Source: Streptomyces sp. MBT65 (GTDB taxonomy: Bacteria; Actinomycetota; Actinomycetes; Streptomycetales; Streptomycetaceae). From it: a stretch of DNA of 52,083 nt. Shown here piece after piece: positions 22,730-31,765 of the stretch; position 1 is the stretch's first letter; each line of letters opens with the position of its first letter. The stretch spans positions 1 through 52,083 of the forward strand of contig NZ_JAENRY010000065.1 in assembly GCF_016612545.1 (NCBI RefSeq), in the 5' to 3' direction. The position numbers and the translations under genes were made by a program. Under the pieces are notes generated by a model. The model saw nothing but the letters and a program-made list of their open reading frames with translations, did no database searches and was not told the DNA's origin.

Positions 22730-24481
22730 TCAGGCGGTTGTGCCGGTGACGGAGCTGCCGGACTTGGTGACGTGGTACGTCACGGAGGCACCGCTCCAGA
22801 AGTGGAAGGTGAGCGTCACCCGGGAGTCGTCCTTCAGCGAGGCGAAGAACTCGGACGTCAGCTTGATCGAGTCATCGGTGTAAGCCGAGAAGGCGGTGTC
22901 CCACTGCTGATAGGGAGTCCAGCTCGCCGGGCCCGCGTTGCTCCCGTCGTCGTACCTGGCCTCCATGGTCGCGAGCCTGTCCCCCCGGAACGCGGTGGGG
23001 ACGCTCAGGCCGGTGGTGTCTCCCGAGGCGTTCGCCAGGACCGGAGTGTCGTACGTGATCACGTCGATCCGCCACGGAACACCGCGGGAGAACCGGGCTT
23101 CCAAGGATGCGGCGACCCCGTACGAGCGGTCGCCCGCCAAGTGGCTGAGCGTGGCGGCCGTGAGCGTGAGTTGGTCGCCGGAGACGGTGTAGTCCTTGCC
23201 CCGCACGAGGTTGCGGGAGCCGTGGCGCAGACCCTGGAAGTCGGTGCTGTTGGTGTTCAGGGTGAGCGTCTGGTTCGTGATGGCGGTGGACTTGGCGAGG
23301 AACACCGTGTCGCTGGAGGCGGTGCCCGAACGTGTGGTCCAGCTGGACTTGATCTGAGCGAACAGCTCCTGGTCCCGCCATTGCAGGGTCTCGCGGTTCA
23401 GGAACTGGCCGGCGTCCCACAGCATGGTGGTGAGCTTCCGCCGGCGCGCGTAGTCGCCGAGGAAATCGAAGTACTTGAGCTGCTCACCGCGTTCGATGAT
23501 GCCGGGGCGGTTGTGGTCGTAGGCGAGCAGGGCGTACTCCCCGATGATGACCGGGATGCCGCGCGCGACGAGGGTGTTGTACGCGCGGTCGAAGGTGTCG
23601 GTGAGGTCTTGTTCCGCGGTGGCGTCGAACCTGGTGTAGCCGGCGATGTTCACGCTGAACGGCCACCAGCCGTAGAAGTGGATCGTCGTGGCGATCATGG
23701 GATCGTGCAGGGAGCTCAGTTCGGCGGCCAGTGCGTCGAGTCGGCCTTGGTCCGCGTTCGTGTACAGGGTGGGCAGCACGAGCAGACGGTGGGTGTTCTC
23801 GCCGCCGGAGTCACGGACGATCGTGTGGAAGGCCCGGTTGAGTTCGGCCAGCAGCCGGTAGTTCTCGTCGTCGCCCGAAGTACCGCTGAACGTCGGCTCG
23901 TTGATGCTCTCAAACGCCAGTCTCGGCGGTTCGTCGCGGAACTCCGCCGCGATCTGGGCCCAGGTGGCGTCGTAGCGGGCGAGCACGGCGTCGTGATCGG
24001 TCGAGAGGTTGTTGACCCACATCCATGAGTCGTGATGCATGTTGAGCAGCACGTACAGGCCTTCGTCCAGCGCCATGTCGGCGACTTGGCGGACTTTCGC
24101 CATCCAGGCCGGGTCGATCGTGTAATCCGGGGCGGAACCCTGGTGAATGCCCCAGGTGACGGGCAGTCGGATGCTCTTGAACCCCTGCGACCTGACCTTC
24201 TTCAGCAGGGCCCGGGTCACGGGCGGGTTGCCCCAGGACGTTTCGTCGGGGATGGCGTCGTAGGTGTTGCCCAGGTTCCAGCCGGGCTGCATGGCCGCCA
24301 CCGTGCTGCGGGCGGCCGGGGCGCTCGGCGGCGGGGCGGGCGGATCGTCAGCTTGTGCGGTGGCGGGTAACAGCGGGAGCAGGACGATCGCCAGGAGCAG
24401 CGCCGTCAGCCTCCGCCGAGGTCGCGACGGCCGGCGCCGTCGCATGAGGAATCGTGTCCGTCTCCCTGTCATCGCGTGCAC
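22730..24481 (-). CDS. Secreted GH5 endoglucanase/xyloglucanase with X2 and CBM46 modules
   Basis: 583 aa. A long arginine-rich start then the Sec signal LTALLLAIVLLPLLPATAQA. GH5 barrel about 60-360: MQPGWNLGNTYDA, FKSIRLPVTWG, acid/base Glu195 in ESINEPTF, nucleophile Glu315 in VIIGEYALLAYDHN. This sequence style is nearest subfamily 4, which covers endoglucanase, xyloglucanase and lichenase. X2 Ig-like module about 375-455 (FLAKSTAITNQTLTLNTNS) and a C-terminal CBM46-like module about 460-583. Divergent from the LacI gene at 24735, with GAAACTTTC at 24583-24591 between them. The importer genes follow 102 bp downstream on the same strand. Confidence 0.88.
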   Translation of the reverse strand: MHAMTGRRTRFLMRRRRPSRPRRRLTALLLAIVLLPLLPATAQADDPPAPPPSAPAARSTVAAMQPGWNLGNTYDAIPDETSWGNPPVTRALLKKVRSQGFKSIRLPVTWGIHQGSAPDYTIDPAWMAKVRQVADMALDEGLYVLLNMHHDSWMWVNNLSTDHDAVLARYDATWAQIAAEFRDEPPRLAFESINEPTFSGTSGDDENYRLLAELNRAFHTIVRDSGGENTHRLLVLPTLYTNADQGRLDALAAELSSLHDPMIATTIHFYGWWPFSVNIAGYTRFDATAEQDLTDTFDRAYNTLVARGIPVIIGEYALLAYDHNRPGIIERGEQLKYFDFLGDYARRRKLTTMLWDAGQFLNRETLQWRDQELFAQIKSSWTTRSGTASSDTVFLAKSTAITNQTLTLNTNSTDFQGLRHGSRNLVRGKDYTVSGDQLTLTAATLSHLAGDRSYGVAASLEARFSRGVPWRIDVITYDTPVLANASGDTTGLSVPTAFRGDRLATMEARYDDGSNAGPASWTPYQQWDTAFSAYTDDSIKLTSEFFASLKDDSRVTLTFHFWSGASVTYHVTKSGSSVTGTTA

Positions 24482-24582
24482 CTTCCGGTTGGGGCGGCGC
24501 AGACCCTGGCGGGTCCCTGTGTCGGACGCGCTCGGCCCATGGGGGATCGGCCTCGTTGCGACCGAGTCGTACCGTGGTGAAG

Positions 24583-24591
24583 GAAACTTTC
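24583..24591. promoter_or_regulatory. Candidate LacI operator GAAACTTTC
   Basis: GAAA-C-TTTC in the divergent GH5/LacI promoter region. The same core, CGAAA-G-TTTCG, forms the centre of the 23-bp palindrome before the arabinofuranosidase gene (25980-26002). Confidence 0.5.
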
Positions 24592-24734
24592 GCGCTATGC
24601 GGCGGAGAAGTTAACATGAAGATGTGCTCAGGGCCACAGGTCCGTCGGCAAGAGATGCCAGAATGGCCGGGCATGACCAGACAGCGCTGTTCAACCGTCT
24701 CCTGCATCCGGCCCCGCCTGGTGCGAGCGATTCG

Positions 24735-25802
24735 ATGACCGGGAAGGCGACCTTGGCGGACAACGCAGCTGACGGACCGGCGGGCAAGGGCGACGGGCAG
24801 GGCGACACGTCCCGTCCGGTGACCATCGCGTTCATCGCCGAGTCGGCGGGGGTCTCCGTCCCGACCGTGTCCAAGGTGATCAACGGAAAGTCCGGGGTTT
24901 CCGCGGACACGCGTGCCCGGGTCGAGGCACTGGTCAACGAGCACGGCTACCGCAAACCCTCCGGGGCCAACAGGAACAACGTCGTGGAACTCGTGTTCCG
25001 CGAGCTCCAGCACATGTGGGCCGTCGAGATCATCCGGGGTGTCGAACGGGTCGCCCGCCAGCACCGGGTCGGCCTCATGGTCTCCGAGTTCGGGCTGCAC
25101 GACACCGCCGAGCCCACCTGGGACGACACCGTCGCAAGGCGACCCAACTGCGTCCTGTCCGTGGCCCAGCTCTCCGAGGCCGAGCGCGCGCAACTGACGG
25201 CGAAGGGCATCCCGTTCGTCGTCTTCGACCCCGCGACCGAACTGCCCGACGACGTCCCGTTCGTGGGCGCCACCAACTGGTCCGGCGGCCGGGCCGCGAC
25301 CCGCCACCTCACCGAACTCGGGCACCGTCGCATCGCCATGATCGGCGGCCCGGAGGACCAGCTGTACTGCTGCGCCCGGCTGGACGGATACCGCTCCGCG
25401 ATGCAGGCCGCGGGCCTGCCGGTGGATCCGGAACTCGTCGTGCACGCGACCCTCACCCACGAGGACGGCCGCGCGGCGGCCCGTTCCCTGCTGGCCCTGC
25501 CCGACCGCCCGACCGCGATCTTCACCGCCAACGACCTCCAGGCGCTGGGCGTTTACCAGGCGGCGCGCGAGGCCGGCCTGCGGATCCCCGACGACCTGAG
25601 TGTCGTCGGCTTCGACGACCTGCCGGTCGTGGCCTGGGTGGACCCGCCACTGACCACGGTCCACCAGCCGCTCACCGAGATGGCCGTGGCCGCGACCGAG
25701 CTGGCCCTCACGCTCGGCCGAGGTGAAGCGGCGCCTCAGGTCGGGGTGGAGATCGCGACGACCCTCACGGTCCGGGGCAGCACGGCTCCTCCCAAGGGCT
25801 GA
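24735..25802 (+). CDS. LacI-family transcriptional regulator
   Basis: 355 aa from ATG 24735; the frame is open back to a GTG at 24624 and the true start is uncertain. DNA-binding headpiece about residues 28-75 (VTIAFIAESAGVSVPTVSKV, then hinge region). Periplasmic-binding-like effector domain with NELVFRELQHMWAVEIIRGV, IAMIGGPED and LSVVGFDDLPV. It lies between the GH5/importer operon and the arabinofuranosidase-GH43 pair, and the GAAAnTTTC sites before both make it their likely shared repressor. The effector is probably an arabino- or xyloglucan-derived sugar; this is inference. Confidence 0.9.
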   Translation: MTGKATLADNAADGPAGKGDGQGDTSRPVTIAFIAESAGVSVPTVSKVINGKSGVSADTRARVEALVNEHGYRKPSGANRNNVVELVFRELQHMWAVEIIRGVERVARQHRVGLMVSEFGLHDTAEPTWDDTVARRPNCVLSVAQLSEAERAQLTAKGIPFVVFDPATELPDDVPFVGATNWSGGRAATRHLTELGHRRIAMIGGPEDQLYCCARLDGYRSAMQAAGLPVDPELVVHATLTHEDGRAAARSLLALPDRPTAIFTANDLQALGVYQAAREAGLRIPDDLSVVGFDDLPVVAWVDPPLTTVHQPLTEMAVAATELALTLGRGEAAPQVGVEIATTLTVRGSTAPPKG

Positions 25803-25842
25803 CCCGCAGCGGCTACACGCTGCTCCCTCCTCACCAACTGCG

Positions 25843-25883
25843 AAGACGCCCGCCCCCGACAGCCCGTCGGTAGTGGGCGTCTT
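25843..25883 (+). terminator. Terminator after the LacI gene
   Basis: AAGACGCCC (25843-25851) pairs with GGGCGTCTT (25875-25883), with an inner CCGAC/GTCGG stem, 40 bp after the LacI stop. Confidence 0.6.
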
Positions 25884-25927
25884 GGCGTGTCCGAGGCTTC
25901 CCGCGAAGAGAGTGGGCCGAGCGACCG

Positions 25928-25956
25928 TTGACCATCAGGGCCCCGCTGGCTAACCT
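25928..25956 (+). promoter_or_regulatory. Promoter of the arabinofuranosidase-GH43 unit
   Basis: TTGACC, a 17-nt spacer, then TAACCT: a near-consensus vegetative promoter. The predicted start near 25963 is just upstream of the 23-bp palindrome, so a bound repressor would block elongation. Confidence 0.65.
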
Positions 25957-25979
25957 CGGCCAGGAAATTATCTGACTTT

Positions 25980-26002
25980 GAAGAACGAAAGTTTCGTTCT
26001 TC
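25980..26002. promoter_or_regulatory. 23-bp perfect palindromic operator
   Basis: Arms GAAGAACGAAA and TTTCGTTCTTC around a central G. The core CGAAAGTTTCG matches the GAAAnTTTC type seen at 24583-24591. It is placed between promoter and coding start, consistent with LacI-type repression. Confidence 0.7.
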
Positions 26003-26090
26003 TCATGAGTCTGGCGAAAGCGCGCGACTCACCGGAGCATGAACGCCGTCCTCGCTTCACCCGCCTCGGTCGCACCCCTTGGAGGAGTTC

Positions 26091-27524
26091 ATGCGGAGGT
26101 TGGTTCACAGGTATGGCGCCCGTCTGGTCGGGCTTGCCGCAGTGCTGTCGCTGGCAGCTGCTGTCACACCGTCAGCAGTGGCTGCGCCTACGGCCATCAG
26201 TGCCTCGGTGTCCGTCGACGCGGGCGGTGCGCTGGCGAGAATCCCGGCGACCGGTGTCGGCATGAACGTCGCGGTCTACGACGGCAACATGAACCACCCC
26301 GACATCCCCGGACTCCTGAAGGACGCCGGCACCGGGATGGTCCGCTACCCCGGCGGCGGCTACGCCGACGGCTACCACTGGCAGACGCACACCGTCGAGG
26401 GCGGCTACGTCGCGCCCAACACGGAGTTCGACACCTTCATGGGCACGGTACGAGCCGCCGGCGCCCAGCCGATCATCACCGCCAACTACGGCTCGGGCAC
26501 ACCCGAGGAGGCCGCGGCCTGGGTGCGGTACGCCAACGTGACCAAGGGCTACGGCGCGAAGTACTGGGAGATCGGCAACGAGGTCTACGGCAACGGCCTC
26601 TACGGCGCCACCTGGGAAACCGACCACCACGCGAGCAAGTCCGCCACGACGTACGCGACCAACCTCGTCCAGTACGCCACCGCGATGAAAGCCGTCGACC
26701 CGTCCATCAAGATCGGCGCAGTCCTGACCACCCCCGGAGCCTGGCCGGACGGCATCACGGGAGCCGGCGACCCGATGGACTGGAATCACACTGTCTTGTC
26801 GATCGCAGGATCGAAGATCGACTTCGTGATCGTGCACCACTATCCGATCGGCAACAGCCAGGCGGACCTGCTGGGCAAGCCCCAGGCGGAGATCCCGAAC
26901 ATGGCCGCCACCCTGCGCTCACTGATCAACCAGTACGCGGGGACCAACGCGTCCAACGTGGGCATCGCGGTGACCGAGGCCAACGCCAACGCCTACAAGG
27001 ACACATCCCCGAACGGCCTGTTCGCACCGGACGAGTACCTGACCTGGATGGAGAACGGCGCGTTCACCGTCGACTGGTGGAACCTGCACAACGGCACGGA
27101 CTGCACCCACGTGACCACGGTCGAAGGCGCCACGGACTACGACGACGGCGGAATCCTCTCCAGCGGAGCCTCCTGCGAGCCGCCCCTGAACACACCCTTC
27201 GCGCCGTACTACGGCACCCGGATGATCACCACACTGGGTGCACCCGGCGACACGCTGGTCCGGACCGCCGGCTCGACCTCGACCGTCTCCGCGCACGCCG
27301 TGCGGCGGGCCAACGGCGACCTCAGCGTCATGCTCATCAACAAGGACCCCGTCAACGCCGCGACGGTCACGCTCTCGTACACCGGGTTCAGCCCGTCCGC
27401 CGCCACCCCGACCGTGTACTCGTACCTGAAGAACGCGACTTCGATCGGCTCCGCGACGACGGGCAGCGCGACCCGCCAGACGGTACCCGCGTACTCGATC
27501 GTGGTCGTCCAGCTCCACCGCTGA
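26091..27524 (+). CDS. Secreted GH51-like alpha-L-arabinofuranosidase
   Basis: 477 aa. Sec signal (LVGLAAVLSLAAAVTPSAVA, cleavage about 31). Clan GH-A barrel with RYPGGGYADGYHWQTH, acid/base Glu164 in YWEIGNEVYG and likely nucleophile Glu296 in GIAVTEANANAY, then a C-terminal beta-sandwich (about 395-477). The start ATG 26091 follows GGAGGAG at 26081-26087. Similar streptomycete proteins are named arabinofuranosidase or cellulose-binding protein, so the substrate is less sure than the fold. It lies 28 bp upstream of a GH43 gene in one unit. Confidence 0.75.
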   Translation: MRRLVHRYGARLVGLAAVLSLAAAVTPSAVAAPTAISASVSVDAGGALARIPATGVGMNVAVYDGNMNHPDIPGLLKDAGTGMVRYPGGGYADGYHWQTHTVEGGYVAPNTEFDTFMGTVRAAGAQPIITANYGSGTPEEAAAWVRYANVTKGYGAKYWEIGNEVYGNGLYGATWETDHHASKSATTYATNLVQYATAMKAVDPSIKIGAVLTTPGAWPDGITGAGDPMDWNHTVLSIAGSKIDFVIVHHYPIGNSQADLLGKPQAEIPNMAATLRSLINQYAGTNASNVGIAVTEANANAYKDTSPNGLFAPDEYLTWMENGAFTVDWWNLHNGTDCTHVTTVEGATDYDDGGILSSGASCEPPLNTPFAPYYGTRMITTLGAPGDTLVRTAGSTSTVSAHAVRRANGDLSVMLINKDPVNAATVTLSYTGFSPSAATPTVYSYLKNATSIGSATTGSATRQTVPAYSIVVVQLHR

Positions 27525-27552
27525 ACCAACCCACCAACAACGTAAGGATTCG

Positions 27553-29070
27553 ATGAGGGTGTCGAGCAAGCCCGAGAAGACCAACACCATCAACAACCCG
27601 GTGATCCCCGGCTTCCACCCCGACCCCTCCGTCTGCCGGGCGGGCGAGGACTACTACCTCGCCTGCTCCAGCTTCGAGTACTTCCCCGGGGTCCCCATCT
27701 TCCACAGCCGGGACCTCGTGAACTGGGCCCAGATCGGCAACGCGCTCGACCGGCCGAGCCAGCTGCGCCTGCCGCTGGACGCCCGGTCCTCGGGCGGAAT
27801 CTACGCACCCACCCTCCGCCACCACGACGGCCGCTTCTGGCTGATCGTCACCAATGTGAGCGGGGACGGCAATCTGCTCTTCACGGCCACCGATCCGGCC
27901 GGGCCCTGGTCCGATCCGGTCCGTCTGCCCGGAGTTCAGGGCATCGACCCGGACCTCGCCTGGGACGAGGACGGCAACTGCTGGTGCACCACCGCCGGAG
28001 TCGGACAGATCCGCATCGATCCCCACACCGGCGAGACGTTCGGCCCAGCGCACCGGCTCTGGTCCGGCGCCCCCGGTGCCAAGGCGCCCGAAGCACCACA
28101 CCTCTACAAGATCGGCGACTACTGGTACCTGCTGATCGCCGAAGGCGGCACCGAACGCTGCCACGGCGTCTCGATCGCCCGCAGCCGCACACCCACGGGA
28201 CCGTTCGAGCCGTGCCCGTCCAACCCGGTCCTGACCCACCGGGGCACCGACCACCCCATCCAGAACACCGGCCACGCCGACCTCGTACAGGCACCCGACG
28301 GCACGTGGTGGATGGTGCTGCTCGGCGTGCGGCCGGGCGGTGGTACTCCGGGCTGGCATGTACTGGGGCGGGAGACCTTCCTGGTGCCGGTCGACTGGGT
28401 CGACGGCTGGCCGGTTGTCGGGGAACTGTCGGCCTCGATGCCCGTCCCGAACTGGCCGTTGCATCCGCAGGCCGCAGTTCCGGCGCGGGACGACTTCGAC
28501 ATGCCGGCACTCGCCCCGCACTGGATCTCACTTCGGCACCGACTTTCGGAGTCGTGCACCACGAAGGAGAAGCCCGGCTGGCTCACTCTGCAGGCACGCG
28601 CCGGATCCCTCGACGACACCGACGTCACGTTCGTCGGCCGACGGCAACAACACGTCTCCTGCCGAGTGCGAGCCAGGATCGACGTCGAAGGCGGCAGCGG
28701 CGGCCTCGCCGTCCGTCTCGACGAGCAGCATCACTACGACATCGAGGCCACGCCCGGCGAGGCTCAAGTGCGGGCCCGCATCGGCCCGTTGAGCACCGTC
28801 GTCGCATCCCGTCCGCTACCGCCCGGGCCTGTGGTCCTCCGCATCGAGACGACTGGCGTGCACGCGGTGAACGATGCCCGCACCGGCCCCGACACCGTCA
28901 CGATCAGCATCGAGGAGCCGGACGGCACCGTCGTCGAACTCGCCTCCCTGGACGGGAAGTACCTCTCCACGGAGGTCGCCGGCGGTTTCACCGGCCGGGT
29001 GATCGGCATGTTCGCCGGTGTCGGCTCCGTCCATTTCGACTGGTTCGAGTACGAGCCGATCGATCGGTGA
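27553..29070 (+). CDS. GH43 beta-xylosidase/alpha-L-arabinofuranosidase
   Basis: 505 aa without signal peptide, so intracellular. Five-bladed propeller with catalytic Asp24 (PGFHPDPSVCR), pKa-modulating Asp132 (GIDPDLAWDE) and general acid Glu180 (KAPEAPHLYKI). A C-terminal beta-sandwich (about 325-505, with DDFDMPALAPHWISLR) is typical of the GH43 subgroup that includes two-domain xylosidases. AAGGA lies before the ATG. It would finish arabino- or xylo-oligosaccharides brought in by the neighbouring importer. A strong terminator follows. Confidence 0.9.
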   Translation: MRVSSKPEKTNTINNPVIPGFHPDPSVCRAGEDYYLACSSFEYFPGVPIFHSRDLVNWAQIGNALDRPSQLRLPLDARSSGGIYAPTLRHHDGRFWLIVTNVSGDGNLLFTATDPAGPWSDPVRLPGVQGIDPDLAWDEDGNCWCTTAGVGQIRIDPHTGETFGPAHRLWSGAPGAKAPEAPHLYKIGDYWYLLIAEGGTERCHGVSIARSRTPTGPFEPCPSNPVLTHRGTDHPIQNTGHADLVQAPDGTWWMVLLGVRPGGGTPGWHVLGRETFLVPVDWVDGWPVVGELSASMPVPNWPLHPQAAVPARDDFDMPALAPHWISLRHRLSESCTTKEKPGWLTLQARAGSLDDTDVTFVGRRQQHVSCRVRARIDVEGGSGGLAVRLDEQHHYDIEATPGEAQVRARIGPLSTVVASRPLPPGPVVLRIETTGVHAVNDARTGPDTVTISIEEPDGTVVELASLDGKYLSTEVAGGFTGRVIGMFAGVGSVHFDWFEYEPIDR

Positions 29071-29102
29071 CGAGGCCTGCACCGGGCCGGCATCGCACCG
29101 AG

Positions 29103-29141
29103 CTGAGCCCGACGGGCGAGGCGTTCGCCCGTCGGGCTCAG
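29103..29141 (+). terminator. Strong terminator after GH43
   Basis: A 17-bp perfect stem starting CTGAGCCCGACGGGCGA with loop GGCGT. No T-tract, as is common in streptomycetes. The remaining 370 bp up to the cupin gene show no gene. Confidence 0.85.
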
Positions 29142-29514
29142 AGCAGTTGACCTGTCTCCCCTGAGCGCGCAGCCAACGTATGGTCGGTCACCGTCGGCCA
29201 CGGCGCGAATCGTCGTGGTCAGCCGGTCGGAGTCGGCACACGACTGAGCGCGCATCCCCACCTCCGTAGTGAGTCGACTCCTTCAGCGCCAGAGCGCGGG
29301 CCGCCGCTTTGACCTGGGGTATCCCGGAAGCACTCGACGAGCCTCCATCCGGGCCTGCCCGTCCCCGACGCTGTTCCGGAAGGGTGCGAGACCGACCGTG
29401 GCCGCCACCGGCGGATGTCCGGAATCTGCAAACGGTCAGGTCTGCCAAGGGAAAGACGACGCCTCCCCCCGCGGGATTCACTCCAATCAGCCCGCGACGA
29501 AGGAGGCCCTTCAC

Positions 29515-30048
29515 ATGCCCGACCTGCCCACCGGAGAGTTCTGGAAAGACCTCAGGCCGATCGAGAACTCCTTCCGCCCCGACGCCCTCCCCGAGGTCTA
29601 CCTGTCCAAGGTGGCCACGGACGACGACCGCTACTACGTGCCGTTCACCGAGACGGTCGGCTCCCGCCCGCTGTGGATCAACGTCAAGGACAACAGCTGG
29701 GCCGACATCCTGCGGGCAAAGGAGGCAGGGCTGGTAAACCGGCACTACCACCCGCACGAGGTGTTCGCGTACACAATCTCCGGCAAGTGGGGCTACCTGG
29801 AGCGGCCTTGGACGGCGACCGCGGGCGACTTCGTCTATGAGGCCCCGGGCGAGGGGCACACGCTGGTCGCCTATGAGAGCGACGAGCCGATGAAGGCGTT
29901 CTTCATTGTCAAGGGCCCACTCGTCTGGCTCGACGAGAGCGGAGAGCCCGACGGTTTCTTCGACGTGCACGACTACATCAAGTTGTGCCGCGAGCACTAC
30001 GAGAAGGTCGGGCTCGGGGCCGAGTACGTCAATTCCCTCTTCCGCTGA
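29515..30048 (+). CDS. Cupin-fold dioxygenase, 2,4'-dihydroxyacetophenone dioxygenase-like
   Basis: 177 aa single-cupin protein. The metal-binding motif NRHYHPHEVFAYTISGKWGY gives His and Glu ligands (HYHPHEVF), followed by the second cupin motif with the later His in APGEGHTLVAYE. Length and the ending YIKLCREHYEKVGLG match the DHAP-dioxygenase/ChrR-like group. GAAGGAGG precedes the ATG. It is followed by a ruined SDR gene and an AraC regulator, which together look like remnants of a small aromatic-compound operon. The substrate is not certain. Confidence 0.75.
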   Translation: MPDLPTGEFWKDLRPIENSFRPDALPEVYLSKVATDDDRYYVPFTETVGSRPLWINVKDNSWADILRAKEAGLVNRHYHPHEVFAYTISGKWGYLERPWTATAGDFVYEAPGEGHTLVAYESDEPMKAFFIVKGPLVWLDESGEPDGFFDVHDYIKLCREHYEKVGLGAEYVNSLFR

Positions 30049-30069
30049 GCCGCGGTACCTGGACAAGTT

Positions 30070-30435
30070 GGGGCGTGGCGACGGCCGTTCTCCTCGCCCA
30101 ACCGGGCGTCGGTGTCAGCCGCGACCGCGGGGATCCGGGCGTGCTCGCAGGCAGCAGGCCATCGGGATCACCATGGCCGCTCCACAGGCCGCCGACGGCA
30201 TCAGGGGCAATGCCGTCGCGCCCGGCTTTGTGGTCAGTCCGCGGGGGGCCAGGGGGATCGCTGCCCTACGACCACGGCGCGGGTGCCGATCCGTATTCCG
30301 GCCGGGCGCCTTGGGCCGTTGTGCGAGATCGCCTCGACGGCCGGGTTCCTGTGCCCAGCAGCGACTTCGTACTTCACAGGTGCGGTCGTTCCCGTGGAAG
30401 GGGCTACCTGGTCGTGTGACGGTCGCCTACGCTGA
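30070..30435 (+). pseudogene. SDR-family oxidoreductase relic
   Basis: Pieces of an SDR in three frames: GVATAVLLAQPGVGV (cofactor-binding start), AADGIRGNAVAPGFV (typical of residues about 170-185), and RIPAGRLGPLCEIAST through TSYFTGAVVPVEGATW (C-terminus), stopping at 30435. The middle, including the catalytic Tyr-Lys, is gone. It was probably the partner of the upstream cupin enzyme. Confidence 0.7.
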
Positions 30436-30468
30436 GCCCTCGACACGCATGCAGTGCGAGGAGGTCAC

Positions 30469-31437
30469 ATGTCCAGGCCCTCCGTGATCTCCCAGGCCAC
30501 CACCGAGCACATCGCACCCGCCGAGCGCATCTCCTACTGGGAGGACTACAACCGCGAGGCCTTGGTGGGCCTGTCCTGCACCTCCTATTCCGAGCAGGGC
30601 CTGCTGGCCAGGCAGACCAACATCGAGCTGGGCGGTCTGCGCCTCGCCGACATCACCGGTAACGCCCATGCCATCGAGCGCAGCCCTGAGACAGTCAGGT
30701 CGGCGCCCAAGGACTCGGTGTTCGCCTCTCTTCTGCTCAAGGGAGAGGCGGTGTTCCTGCATGAGAACGGATGCCTCGCGGCGACGGCGGGTGAGCTGAT
30801 CATCTACGACACGCGAAGGCCGTATCTGTTCGGGTTCTCCTCTTCGATGCGCCAGATCCTGGTGGACGTGCCCCGCAGCCTGTTCGCGCCGGGGTGCGAA
30901 GGAGGCGGGTGGCCCGGACCGATGCTGTTCGGGCGGAGCGCAGCGCGGGAGGGCGCGCTCGTGGCCGCGCTGAGTTCCCGGCTCGGCGGGCTGGCCGCGA
31001 TGCGTGACGTGCCGCAGGGTCCCGCAGACGCCGAGGGGGCTGTGCTCGACCTGCTCCGCCGACTCGCCGAGGAGCGTACGGGAGGCAGGCCGGGGTCCGA
31101 CACCCGCCGGTCGCAGCTCATCGTGGCCGAGGACTACATCGAGCGGCATCTCCATGACCCTGGACTTGGAGCCGCGCAGGTGGCCGGTGTCCTGGGCATT
31201 TCGGTACGGCACCTGGGGCGGATCTTCGAATCCACCGGCAGGTCTCCGGCACGGCATATTGCGGAGCGGCGCCTGGTCATGGCGCACCGGGAACTCACCG
31301 GGCCCGGGGCGCGGGAGACCAGGATCGCCGATGTCGCGTACCGATGGGGGTTCTCCAGCCAGGCCCTCTTCGCCCGCCTCTTCCGCGCCAGGTTCGGACT
31401 CACCCCGAGCGAGGCCCGCGCGGAGGCGACAAAGTAG
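30469..31437 (+). CDS. AraC-family transcriptional regulator
   Basis: 322 aa from ATG 30469 (GAGGAGG at 30458-30464, close spacing). N-terminal AraC_binding_2-like sensing domain (EHIAPAERISYWEDYNREAL, then LLLKGEAVFLHENGCLAATA). C-terminal double helix-turn-helix about 215-320 (LGAAQVAGVLGISVRHLGRI; IADVAYRWGFSSQALFARLF). Usually an activator of aromatic or amine catabolic genes; its likely target, the cupin/SDR operon upstream, is broken. Confidence 0.9.
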   Translation: MSRPSVISQATTEHIAPAERISYWEDYNREALVGLSCTSYSEQGLLARQTNIELGGLRLADITGNAHAIERSPETVRSAPKDSVFASLLLKGEAVFLHENGCLAATAGELIIYDTRRPYLFGFSSSMRQILVDVPRSLFAPGCEGGGWPGPMLFGRSAAREGALVAALSSRLGGLAAMRDVPQGPADAEGAVLDLLRRLAEERTGGRPGSDTRRSQLIVAEDYIERHLHDPGLGAAQVAGVLGISVRHLGRIFESTGRSPARHIAERRLVMAHRELTGPGARETRIADVAYRWGFSSQALFARLFRARFGLTPSEARAEATK

Positions 31438-31489
31438 CGCACGCGCACGGATCATTAGGTTCGGGTCTCCGGTTCTGCTCCCGAACGGA

Positions 31490-31672
31490 TGGTTTTCGCC
31501 CGGCGTCCGGGGACGTCGGGTGGCGTCTTCCCGGACCCACTTCCGCAGGGTTTTCAGATGGATACCCAGGCCCCGAGCGATGTCGGTGAGGGTGCGGTCC
31601 TTCGAGGAACACGCAAGGTCGCCTGCGTCCCGTTTGAACTCGTCCGAGAGATTCCCTTCGCTTTGCCACCAT
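31490..31672 (-). pseudogene. IS3-family transposase OrfA relic
   Basis: The minus strand reads SDEFKRDAGDLACSSKDRTL, then TDIARGLGIHLKTLRKWVRE, the helix-turn-helix of IS3 OrfA (usual form EFRxDAVxLxxSSxxRTIxxVAxxLGIxxxTLRKWV). The start codon region is in another frame, and no OrfB is present. Confidence 0.7.
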
Positions 31673-31765
31673 GGATCACTTCCCCTGGATGACGAAACAT
31701 CCAGCACCCAGCTGTCGGAATCTCGGGGGTCACTCCAGAAGCCACTGGCATCCGGACAACGGACA

